This document shows, one piece after another, positions 8,950 to 21,300 of a stretch of DNA of 64,000 nucleotides; position 1 is the stretch's first letter, and each line of letters begins with the position of its first letter. The notes beneath the pieces are model-generated. The model worked only from the letters and a program-made list of their open reading frames with translations. It had not been told where the DNA came from and did not search any database. Made by a program: the position numbers and the translations under genes. The stretch comes from Trichuris trichiura (taxonomy: Eukaryota > Nematoda > Enoplea > Trichinellida > Trichuridae). The stretch is taken from the NCBI GenBank assembly GCA_037903355.1, contig JBAJFE010000034.1:992001-1056000 (forward strand), read 5' to 3'.

Positions 8950-11900
8950 TCAGATGAGATGCGAAGGGTGCGCTTGCAGACACCGTTGCTCAGCTGATCT
9001 CCGGTTGGTCAGTTAGAAAGTCCAATTAGAAAATATAAGCAGAGGACTAAATCAATAAGCTCCTTTGGAGACTAAGTATCCTATGGAGTAGCAGAACTGA
9101 ACGGAAGAAGGACGATGTCATTAGGCTGACACACCTCTAGGTCAAAAATACCCTATTTTTGGGAAGAGATGCACTGGTTTGATTGGCATGCGGCACCCAC
9201 TGATAGCCGTTTTGGATTTTATAGAATGGTCGACTCTCACTTTTCTTCAGCCCTCTTACGCCAACCATGTTAGTCGCAATGACTTGCGCAACCGATAAAA
9301 AGTTCGTCCACTATCACCATATGTTCACTTTCGACCTCTTTTGAGACTATCAGGTCTGACGTTGTGATAAGTGCATCTCTTGTACCCATATAAGGCAGGG
9401 CTACATACATCTGTACCTATGGAAAAGGAAATGAATCACCATGCTTGCAACAGTGACGCAGTGCATGACGAAGTTACCGCGGTTTTTAACCACCAAAGCG
9501 TCGGACCGAAGAAACTGTGGAGACGTTGGCCACTAATTTTAATAGCGCACAGCAGCAAACGCAAGCTACTCAACGGCAATAGTATGAGTCATTGGCATTA
9601 AGGTGACTGACTATACTTTGTCATTGCCACTGAAGATGGCATGTATGAATCCCGAAAATTGCGAAGAAACAACTTGCATTTTTGGAAGGGATAATTTCGT
9701 CAAAATGACAAACTGAAATCATTTTTGTTCTTATCTACTGAACAGTGTTTACCCGCACCTGTGATTCATATGACTTTCACGTGCTATATTTTATATACCT
9801 TTTCGAGCTTGTTTGGCTGCAGAATGTGCCGCAAGCACGCGTGACACTGCGTCTTTCTTGGAATATTTTTATTCGTTTTTTCATCAGCCGTTCCTGGAGA
9901 GCGTTCGCACGCGTAGGTAGGCTTCTGTTGACTCCTCATCCAGTCACTGCATTGCGTGAGTTCCTTTTCGGTTTTGAACATCTTTAAAATTTTATTCCTT
10001 GCTAGCAGTAAATTTCCTTGAATAAATATTAATAACCAGTGGCTAACGAAAAACATTTTTTTACGGTACACTATACAGCAATAACGTCTTGATGCTTTCA
10101 AAAATGTGAAAACCATGAAGAGTTAAAACAGTGCAAAGCAGCCTTTTTCATGTAAAATCTTCGCTTTCTCATGCCACAATACATTTTCAATACTTAGGCG
10201 GTTCAGCACGAAACGCGTTACGTGTGGAATAAACGTGAGGTGGCGTTGACAATGATGCATATGAGAACTAAGAAATTACTCTTGCAATTATTAAACCGAA
10301 TTCAGCTTCGTTTACTTTTATTACTGTTTTGAATTTTTATTGAAGAATCAAATGTTAAAACGAATTTTCATATTCCTTAGCAAGCTTAATTTTACAAAGG
10401 CTTAGTGTTTTGAACGTTGTTTGTACAAAAGTACCTGCGAAGCGCTAAAACATTACTGTGTTCCGGTTCGCCTAATTTTAATTGTGCGTTGCGAGTAATG
10501 CTGTGGTGAGAATGTACAGCTGCTGACGCAAGAGCTCCAATTTAAGTTGCTCTTATCTCTTTGTGCGTCTTCACTGATTGCGTTGTTCTGTTGCGTCCGT
10601 AAACGTTTCTTTACGTTTAGCACCAGGCGCGGCTGTCTTTGTCGGTATGATTCATCTTTGTTTACATGTTAGAATTTTTATTTTAGCTGGTTTATGCAAA
10701 AAATTGGCTTGTGATATGCAAATAAATCTCAGGATACCTTTGGGAGCAGCATAGTCATGTCGAAGCATCTTTGCGGCAAGTGTGCAGTTGCGATAGGAGT
10801 AAAATAGGATTCTTTCCTTTGTGCACTTTTTTTTTTACTTGCGTTCATTATTTGTATGTTCATTTAGACAGACGGTGACTCCTGGGCAGCCGCACAGCTC
10901 GCAGGAGTTAACCCTTTGCAGGCAGTAAAGCCTCATTCCATAAACGTAGCAAAATGAATTCCTAAAGCCACGGCAGTCGGGTCTTACAATCCACAAGCGC
11001 AATGTGCAATCAATGTGCGCATAAACTTGCATTAACACGATAACTGTTTTGAGCTTTATAAAAGTGAATAGAGGGCAATTTCTTGAGCCAGTTTTAATTC
11101 CTTTTCCGAATTCGATCTACTGCAAAACGGATAAGCGGAACTCGTTTTCGAATTTCGAATAAAGCACTTTTGTTCAAAATGTTTCAGATCGATATTTGAT
11201 TACTAGTTGAGCTTTCAAGATGCTGCTATCCTTTAATTAATCTCCCAGCATACATGCGCTGTTTGCGCAACATGCGTATATGGTGTTGCCTAACCGTGCT
11301 CCCGCGCTCTGCAGTTTTAACTTTTTTTTTCTAATGAAAACTTCATCATAACTTCCGTCTGACAAAAGGCTCCCATAGATAAATTTTATTCCATCTGCCT
11401 TGCGCTTATTCGAAAAATAACTCTTCGTTTTACTGTAGGCTTGGCGTGAAACTAGCATACTGTTGCTCCCGATTACGCGATCGTATATGCATGGCGAAGA
11501 GCTGCTCTAAACACTGATGACGAGGATGAATTATGAGCCACCACTATTTTCAATCCAAAACAAGCCAGCGTTCAAGCTTCTCTCTGATTATGACCTGTTT
11601 TTAAAACTTGTTTGAAACTGGTGTCGTAATTTTAAAAGATATAAAAATGACTTGCCATTTCATTATACGTGAACTTGTTTGTATCTCTCTGTCGTTATGA
11701 TCAATTATTTCTGAACATCCAATAGCCCTCGTATTATACAACAGATTCCTTAGGTACTGATTTTTTTAATGTGTTTCCTAGACTTGTTGGAACTGTACGG
11801 TCAGCAATGGTTCATAGCTGATCAAATATGTTGCAGTTAAAGCTGTATGGACTTTGATGATTAATTGGGTAGTTGACGTTTAGGAAAACTCACGCTGATG

Positions 11901-12260
11901 TTCTTTGCCTTCAGGCGGCTGCAGGAAAAATGATGATCGGCTTTTTCGTTTTAATAGACTTTAATACTCGTTTATCAGTATAAACGTTTGCCTCCTTTGG
12001 CAACCGGCATGTCGCACGGCGCTTCTTTTGAGGACATGTAAGCCACCTCAGCGAAGCAATTGCTATGCAAGCAGTTTAAAGTTGTTTGCGTAGCTGCTGT
12101 TATGATGCGTAACTGGTACGGGCGAAATATTTATTCGTAGTGCTCGCGCTCTGCACCATGTCAACCGTCAATACACTTTTAGAGCAAATCATTTTACCTA
12201 GTTATCGAACATGACTAACTTGAAACTAGTTTACAGTCAATAGGTGTACTTTTCTTTCAA
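8950..12260. other. Long gene-free stretch
   Basis: I found no coding motif, terminal repeat or RNA gene. Several open frames of 60-110 codons occur on both strands without family resemblance or splice context. Confidence 0.35.
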
Positions 12261-12323
12261 TTCCGCCACTTGCTTTTGAAGTCGTGTCCTTTCAGTTGTC
12301 AATCTGATTGGCTAGCCGGCAGC

Positions 12324-15300
12324 ATGTACATATTCGTCGAAAACCGAAAAGCGCCAGGAACATATGTTAATCAGTTTATCAGAAGTATATCCTGGATAAG
12401 TTTGGCAGAAAATAGAAATGAGGGATATTTGGCTACTGGCGTTCACGCAGGAGTTATCGGCATTACAAATACAATTCTGGAACCGCGAGAAAGCCCTTTT
12501 TCTCGACTTTTGGCTTCCGACCGTAGGGTGAATGTGAACATTCGAGTGCATAAGGCATCTATTTCTTGCGTCGAGTGGAATACTCACTTTGGCTATCTGT
12601 GCACCAGTGACGATGCAGGTTTCGTTTTCCTTTGGAAACTGGTGGAGAACGTCAGATGGACTGGCCAACTGCTCTGTTCTACGGACAGTAAGGTTTGTCT
12701 AAATTTTGAATATTAGTACGCAGGCTTTATTCAATTTAAGTCTCGTTAAGGAAACGAAACTTTTCCATCGATACCGGAGCTTTCAGGATTCCGTCTCTAC
12801 CCGTCGTCAGCGGTTAAGTTTGGCGAGAAAGATGACGTCACGCCAAGCTCTTGCCGAACTTAACCGTTGGTAATGAGCGGAGGTCGAATCCCAAAAGCTC
12901 CGATATCGATAAAAACAAAAATCTCGTTTCCTTAACGGGATTTACCTTGAATAAAGCCTGTACCTTACGAAATTACCATCTCGTTACGAAGAATGATTCG
13001 TTCAAAATATTCGTACTTAACTAATTCAGCACTTTTCGCAAAAGCAGTGAAACTAACACGCCTCATTAAATTTCAGTTTCAAGAATTCCAGTTACAGGCA
13101 GTTCTCATATAACGCTAGCGTTTGGTCACTTAAAAATCCTGAAAAATCTCGCGTTATAGGAGACATGTAAAGTATAGGAAAATTACGATTTGGTTCAAAG
13201 CGTCAAAAAGATTGTTTACTTGTAAACAACAACGGAGAGATATCTTAAATAAGCTGGGTAGAAACAGGAATTATGATGTACCTGAGCTACTTATTCTACC
13301 GTTAGGCACGCTGACGTATGGTTCCTCTAACACGGGGTCTGAATCACATCATCTTTTACGGCGATCATACGTTAACGGCAGAGCTTTTATGATAGAACTC
13401 TTTACAGCGGACAGAGTTCAAACTGGCTTCCACGAGCGGCGTGCTTCCGTCTTTAGCTTGTGGAAGGAGTCCCTCTCAGTACTAAAATAAACGACCTCAT
13501 ACCCAGGAAAGAATGGAGTTCCGTTGGACTCACTTTTTTAATCTCACTATCCTTTGTTACAGGCGAACTGAGGTCCTATTAGATGTAGAAGGTAGCGCTT
13601 CCTCATCGTCACAATGTTTCTTCATTGCAGTAAAGTAGAATTCGAGCTTCTTTTGTTTCGCACGTGTACTTCTTTCGTACAGCAGCTGCTTATATGGCTC
13701 CAAGCAAGCTCGGATACCTCTTGTGGTTTTCTCGCTGCGTTCTGCATTACAATCATTGTCTTCGAGCCATTGTAAACGCTGTTCAATAGTTTCCAGGGTA
13801 TCTGACAGCTCAGCAGTGGTCATTTGTCGCGGAGGAACTTCCTGATTTTCACCATCTTCTTCTCTTCCTTCAGTTTCCCCTGCTACAGAAAGTTCCTGCA
13901 GGTCCTCGGTGGTCAGCTCATCCCGTTGACAATTCAAAATGTCCTCAAAATCCTGATATTCCACTCCTTCAAAGCCTAGCCTGTTTGCCAAGTGAACGCA
14001 GCTTTTAGTAATTTCGCATACTTGAGCAGAAGGCTCAAAGTCTTTAAAATTGCAGATCAGATCTGGGATGAGTTTCCGCCAAACACGGTGCAAGCACTGT
14101 TTCGATACGTCATTCCAGGCTTCTACGATGTTGTTAATGGCCATTCTCAGGTTATAGTTCTTCCAAAATTCCATCACAGTTTTACAAATTTCTCCGTCGG
14201 TCGCTTCGATCAGCATCTTGAACGTTCGCCTTAGGTAGTAAGCTTTGAATGCTCGAATAACGCCTTGGTCAAGCGGTTGTAACAAAGAAGTGATCCGTGC
14301 AGGCAAGAAAACAAAGCGGACATTTGGGTCTAGCTCAGCTATCATCGATGGGTGGCTTGGCGCGCTATCCATGATTACGGGAACTTTAAAAGCCAAGTTC
14401 TTCTCGTTCAAATATTCCTTAATGTCATTCACATAAGCATTAGAAAAAATATCAAGGCAAACTTGGGCGGTCATCCATCCTCTTTTGCTGTAAACGCCCA
14501 AACTGCTTTTAACAATTCCCCTTAGGGCTCGTGGATTGGCATGACGATAAATCATCAATGGCTTCAGCTTAAAATCCCCACTAGCGTTGGCACCGAGCAT
14601 TACAGTCATACGATCTTTCGCAGCGCAGATTCCTGCAGCATGCCTACGCTCTCTGGAAATGTAGGTCCTTTTTGGAATACGCTTTAGATAAAGATCTGTC
14701 TCGTCGAAGTTAAAAATTTGATCGAGGCAGTAGCTCTTTTCTTTGACCAAGTTTTGTAATTCTATTGGAAATGTTTGCGCGGCATCGACGTCCGCGCTTC
14801 CTGCTTCGCCACAGAGACGAACATTGTGAAAACTGTATCGATTCTTGAAACGGCAGAACCAACCACTACTAGCAGTAAATGGAGGAATTTCAGTAGGATT
14901 TGTAGACTGTTTCTTAAAGTTTTCGTAAATGGTAACTGCTTTTTGTCTGATGGTGAAAAACGTTGTTCCTATTCTTTTCATCGTTTGAGTTTCGATCCAA
15001 ATGCTGAGTAGTTTTTCCATTTCTTCCCGTATCTTAGGCCTTGTTCTTATTGACATCGCAATACTTGAACTGGTACCGCTTACGCAAGTCCGTTTAATTT
15101 TTTTGCATTGCTCCTAATGGTCCGCAAGGTTGATTCCTTTATGCCGGTAGCTTTGACGATATCACGTGTCGTCTCATTCCGTTCATACAGTTTCAGTATC
15201 TCAAGCTTCTCTCCAACAGTCAGGGCCTTTCTTTTCCGACCACTACCAGCTGACTTCGAATCAGGAAGCTTAGACATTTTCAGATACTTAAAGACTATCC

Positions 15301-18300
15301 TCAGATAGCGGAATCAGACAAAATACTTACGAATTGAGCTCGCAATCAGACGGTGTGAATGCTTTCCGAATTCTGTGCTAGCGTACTACGACTCACTGGA
15401 AAACCTTTACGATGCCTGCGCTTCGGGAGAATTGAAAATGGAAACGTCGTCTGTACATATGTTTCTGCCGGCGCGAATTATTCCACCGAACATGAATACC
15501 GATCAAAAGCCTGCTTGAGTATGCATATCGCAGGGTGCACAGCTGGGTCGGACACTACTTCCGATAAGAATCCTAAAAGTTTTTGTCACATTTCGCTTGT
15601 TCGTGACCGAAGAACGCGCATAAGCTAACAACGCGGCCTTTGTTTGCTCTCGGTGGATGAAAACACGGGGAAACTTTGTCATACGCCCACGCTTTCCAGC
15701 TGGCGAAATCACGTAAGAGCGAAAACAGAATCGCGTTATGTGAGAAAGTGCTACGATTTCAAAATCGCGTATGAGCGCAAACGCGTTATATGAACATGCG
15801 TTATACGAAAACTACCTGTAAGTGGAAGAGCGAGGGTCGCTTGCCTTTGTTGAAATTCACCGTAACGCTCCTGGTTTAAATATTCAGTTTGAAAATAGTT
15901 TGCAAGTTAAACTATTTTTCGCGCGCTAAGTTTGAATTTTTTTCTCTTTTTCGGGCGCTTTCAGCCACTGATGTTTTTGTTAAGTGGCGCAGCATGCGAA
16001 GGTTGGGTACGATAATCGCCAAGGAACAACAGCCAGCGAATATACAGTAAAATGTTAGATCGTAGATTTGTAAAATTTGAAAAGCAAGCATGAAAGCGTA
16101 CATCTATAAAAATAGTTCCAATTCTTCCTCACACGCTTGCATAAAGTGAGTTGTTCATGCGATGTTAGCATGGCATTTGTTTTGCGCCAGCAATATATTG
16201 TATGACCCTGTTCAACATTGTCAGGTAGTACAAATCCGTTGGAACAGTTCCGGACGACTGGCCGTCTTAGTAACAGCCGAAGGTTTTGCCTTAGTCTATT
16301 CAGTGACAGGCGAACACCGTTGGACAACATCCAATCCTAATCTCTCTGTCGTATCGGCAGCGTTCATTCCGACAACGAATGCAGAGAAGCAACAGCTGCT
16401 TCTTGCCTGCTCTTCAGGATGTTTTATTGTGGTCGATTGTAACCATTTCACAACGGAACTTATTGATTTTAATTTCTTGGGTCCCATTTGTTTCATGGAC
16501 TACTCTGCAAGTTGCATTAACGGTATGCTTAAGCTATGCTTTTTTTTCACGTTCAGCCCAGTTTGCGTTTTTTCAGAGAATGCAGCGCGGGTTGCTATAG
16601 CGACAAGAACGAAGGCATTGCTGTTTCTGAGGAATATTGAAATGAGAAAGGGCATTATTCATAGAGGAGTTGGGACAGGTCTGACTATGCTGACAGCATT
16701 ATCGCTGATTCGGGATTATTTTAGTGACAGAGATGCGATGGTCACCTGACGGTTACTTGCTAGCCGTTATCAGCATTTCCGCTCAATCGTCGTCATCCTG
16801 TTTACAGATATATCGCTGCGATGGAGCTAAATGCTTTGAGCGGTCGGTGAACTCAGTGCGATTTCACGTAATGCTAATAGTGCTTGTGAGTGGACGTAAT
16901 GTATTTGCATTATTGTTGTAGAACGGTTTTACAGCTGTTGCTTGGGGTTATATCAACGAGTGCTTGTTTTTTGCTCAAGGCCGTCGCCTTTTCACGCTCC
17001 GACTAATGAAATATCTGCCAAGCTTGCAGATTCTTGCATCTAAACAGGTTATGGAATTGTGCAATCATTCCAGCGAAGTTTTGCATTCAACAAACCTGCC
17101 TGAACCTGCGAAGCGACTAGGTGAAGAAAGTGCGCATTGTGTTGTCCAGGTATTCTTTTCTTAAGCTCTTGCTCTTTCCCGTAAAGCGGCAACGACCACG
17201 TCGTAGTAGACGTTTTTTAGAGCAAAATTTCATTTGTCTGATCGTATGTTCATTAATTTTAATTTTTTATTCTGATTTTAAATATAATGGAGAGCAGAGC
17301 GCAAAACCCGCACGGCTAATTGAACTTGCGGAAGTTGCTGTTCAAAAGCCAGCTTTTGATCTACTGTGACTTGGTTCGAACATCCGCTTTGTGAACTTTG
17401 GGAGGTTTGGCATGTACAAAGGTAGACGTGCTCATTTTTAGTGCATTTAACCGCACTAACTGGAAGTTAACAAACACATGCATTCCCAATGAATAAAAGT
17501 CAAAATCCCGAATGGATCGAAAATGCACTGTAAAGTGTGGCCTTGTAGCAGTTGTGCATTGGCACTTTCTAGGCAAGGAATGTATTTCAGTAGTGGCATC
17601 ATTATGCTGGTCTTATTTTTTAGATTGTTTACTTTGAATTAGACCAGTAATAACGCTTCTACTCAAACACATTCCTTACCCAGAAGATGCCGATGCAGAA
17701 CTGTCGCAATTCCAGCCTTCACAGCGCACTTTCGACTGATTCGTGATTTTGACTGCTACCAATTTCCGAATTAACTTTTATCAATGTCATGTTTAGAACG
17801 GCTTGATTAACAACTATAACTCTGTAACTGCTAGAAAACGAATAATAATCAGTTGAGGGTTGGATGATCGTAGGGTTTTTCGATCACCACCTTCCCCATT
17901 GGACATCTCTGTAATGAAGCTATACAAGCGCTCTACGAACGAATTGTCAGAGAAAGTAGAAAACGTTTTTTTCATATTCCTCTGGAACACTTTTATTCTG
18001 CAGTCAGCGATGTTAGTGAGCTCTCCGAAATCGACAACGACGGAACTAGACCGCTGCTATATTATTGTTCCGTGTAGGCAACTTGGGTGGCCTCGTTGCT
18101 TGTCATGCATGCATCGCTTTTACTAGTTAGAATTAATACGTACCCTGCTTCAGTGCCTTTACCCAAAAGAACATTCGCTGTTACAATTCGTCTGCCGACC
18201 TGCAACGCGAAGGTTTTATGGTACTATGGTTCCTTTTGGTCCTATGAGACTTCCCACTGGCTGGGAGCTTCTTATGGAACATGCTGGTGGTCAAATACCA

Positions 18301-21300
18301 CTCCTTCGGGCATATCGTTTAGGACGTTTCTGTCCGGAATATCTCATATGGCTAACGGGTACACATAAGAAAGATATGATTTTATGGAGACTTTCGATCA
18401 CGATATTGCTTTCAGATTACTCGATGCGTCGTACTTATTTAAGTCACCTGCTTTTTAGTACTGGGCGGCCTCGTCGAGCTTTTCCTTATTGCATGGCGAG
18501 ACGACGCCGCCGACGCAACTTGGCGCGCTACAAACATTTCAAGGTAGCGTCTGCGTCTCGTGTAACGTAATTGAATAACTACAACGGTTGTGCTGCTTTT
18601 GCAGATTCAGAAAGTTGCTTTATTATCTGCCAATTTCTGGTGCACTCAATTCTCCGTGAAGGGGTTGCAACCGTCTGCCCTTCCGAAACGTTTGGCGGAC
18701 ATCAATTATTCTCCCAACATTTTTCACGCTCAGCCAAGGCAGCTGACCGTCAAGCTGGTTTCACCGGACTGTTCTGCTCAACAAGCTGACCACAAATCGT
18801 ATATCGATTCGGAAGCGGAAACTTGCTTAGGTATGTACGCGGTATCTCCCATATGGTACTCAAGTGAAGCAAGTGCCTGACGAAGTGAATTAGACATATA
18901 TTCCAACTTTTATCTCAGCTGATCCGGTCGCATAACGCCTCATTCAGGCATATATGTAATGGTCAACTCATAAACTATTGTGTAAACAGTTCGTGGCGCT
19001 TTTTTTGCTGTTTTAATATAAACGTTTTCTCTTGGTCTACGGGTAGTTGCTGATACTTACGAAACAGTCCGACCTTCTTTCCGCGCTAACTAGGGTTTCT
19101 CTGGGTACTCTATTGGCTTATGTTGTGTATTGAAATGGATGAGCCTGTTGTATGGCCTATTAACCAGATTCCGCGTTGTTTTTTTCTTTTTTCCTCTTCG
19201 TAACGGGTATTGTAAATTTTTTATTCTGAATTTTTTTCGCGGAATTTTGGAACTACAGTGAAACCTCCCTAATCCGAACACGTCGGGGCGGGGGTAGTTC
19301 GGATTATAGAAGAATTCGGATTATGGAGGAGGCTTACAGTAGGCCACAGAAAAGCAGGTAATGCAATCTTAGATGCACTTTCCTGGTGTCTACAGCGCGA
19401 TTTCAGTCTCTGTAAGCGGTGAATAACTTAACGAGGGCGGCGAGTCTGTCTGATTCGGGAAAACAATTGACCAGCGGAAACGTGTTTATTATATGGTGTG
19501 GACGCTGTACCGCGAAGCGGCATGCGAAATAGTTTCCATGAGCCGATTTTCCCATATTCGTAAATGCTGGCCAGTTCTGTTGAATCAAAAAAAAATTAAG
19601 TTAGCTCCCGATTAATGTGCGATTTCTAGGCCATTGTAACCTTTGTTTCCTGGGTTGCGCGACAGTGTCCATCCTTTCTACCTGTGTAATATAAATCCAA
19701 GAAGTCTAAATTTATTCTTTGTAGTCAGTTGTTAGCATCTGTTTCAACAGGCTTTGACGTTTGCTAGCGGCTAAGTCACGAACGCTTTTTAAGCATAAAT
19801 AGCGCCGTCCATCGCATTCTTCCTGTTCTTCGGCCGGTCACTCCACTCCTCAATGCTTTGATGATCTCCGCCTTCTTCTCTATCATGAGCGTAATGTGCT
19901 CCATTTTATACATTTGGACAACTGCACAACCGTAGAACACACCAGAACACAGTGATAATGACTCCCGTATTGCTCTCCTTAAATACGGTCTCTTCACGTA
20001 TAATGCGGTGGTAGCCCTACCTTCACATAACACGATTCTATTTTTGTTCATATCCTGCAATTAGATTAACAGCCCTTCCGCAGCGTATTGATATACATAT
20101 GACTAGCTCTATCCGATGTCAATATTGACTGCTATGTTGCATATTTCCTTTTATTTGTGGAAGCTTATGTCACGAGGTGAATTGTTGTAGCCAACCTATT
20201 GGTCCAGGTTGGCTCGCCAAAGCCGTGGCTGGACTGTGCCTATGTTAGCATATACCGGAAGGACCATTGGCTAGTTGTTTGCTGCCCTTATAGCCGTTTC
20301 CGCCAAATGACTGTGCGTTTCGCACAAGTAGCCTAATTATCTTTATTGTGTACTGTCGTTCTATTGTTCTCTTCCACGAATTCGGATTAGAGAGGGATTC
20401 GGATTAGGGAGGTTCGGATTAGGGAGGTTTCACTGTAGTTCTTCTAAAAGTTTATTTTATTTTAAAAAACCTAACGGAGCTTTCGGGCCTCTCCGTGGCC
20501 CGTCATCAGCGTAATTGTACCGCCAGTCGGGCTGATGACGGGCCACGGAGAGGCCCGAAAGCTCCGTTAGGTTTTTTAAAATAAAATAAACTTTTAGAAG
20601 AACTAGTTCCAAAATTCCGCGAAAAAAATTCAGAATAAAAATTCCGCGTTGTTATGATAAAGGTAGGACAAGTGGTGATAGATGGCGATAGCAAAAGTGC
20701 TTATTTTTCTCTTGCGCAATTTCATTTATACTTCGTTACTTTCCTGCAAACACTGACTTGGTTCGTTATTCCGAAGTTTTTCTTCTTTTTTCTGAAGTAT
20801 TGCATATGCTTGTAATGCTTATTTATATGTTTTCGCTGATAGTGAAAATAAGCAATTTTTTAAACGGATGCGGAGATGTTCATGATGTATACAGAAGGAA
20901 CTGCTTGAGCAGTTACGAAAACAATTTTTATTTTGGGTGAGTTTTCAAAAACGATTTTATCCCGCCTCTGCAATGTATACGTTCAACAGTCGCCCGAGTA
21001 AGACGCGCAATGAAAGATGGGACAAAGTCGTTTACGGAAGCTCTGGTAAATAAAATGATTTCATAATTGTCCAACGAGTTCGTTCCGTAATTGAAAGATT
21101 ACGATTGAATGAAATGTTAGCTTGCTCCACTTGTTCTCTTTGTAAAAAAGCCACAGTTGAAATGAGGGTTAACGTTTCATTTGGGTGTCAGATTGGCTGT
21201 AGTAAGATGGCTTAACATACAGTATGCCAACTACCTGCTTTTCCCATGACCCACAGTACGTCTACTACCTGCTTTCCCTTAACATACAGTACGCCTACTT

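Larger units (their letters stand above)
19181..20640. repeat. Foldback element with hammerheads, split by a Tigger MITE
   Basis: The 13-bp direct repeat ATTCCGCGTTGTT flanks the unit (19168-19180 and 20641-20653), a clear target-site duplication of retroelement-like length. Without the nested insertion (19256-20435) the two arms form one long palindrome. The left arm is 19219-19254 plus 20438-20510, the right arm 20531-20638, and the loop about 20 nt. Each arm carries a ribozyme-like motif reading outward and AATAAA-rich sequence. The left end has about 38 extra bases (T-rich, then CCTCTTCGTAACGGG). It lies in the large TULP4 intron. Confidence 0.85.

Noticed and set aside
11504..11530. CACTGATGACGAGG resembling a hammerhead 5' core
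   Set aside because: No stem II partner, no GAAA-AGCT block downstream.
20451..20605. Interpretation of the hairpins as rho-independent terminators or microRNA precursors
   Set aside because: The organism is a eukaryote with spliced genes. Perfect arms of about 110 bp with catalytic-core motifs and target duplications fit insertion elements better.
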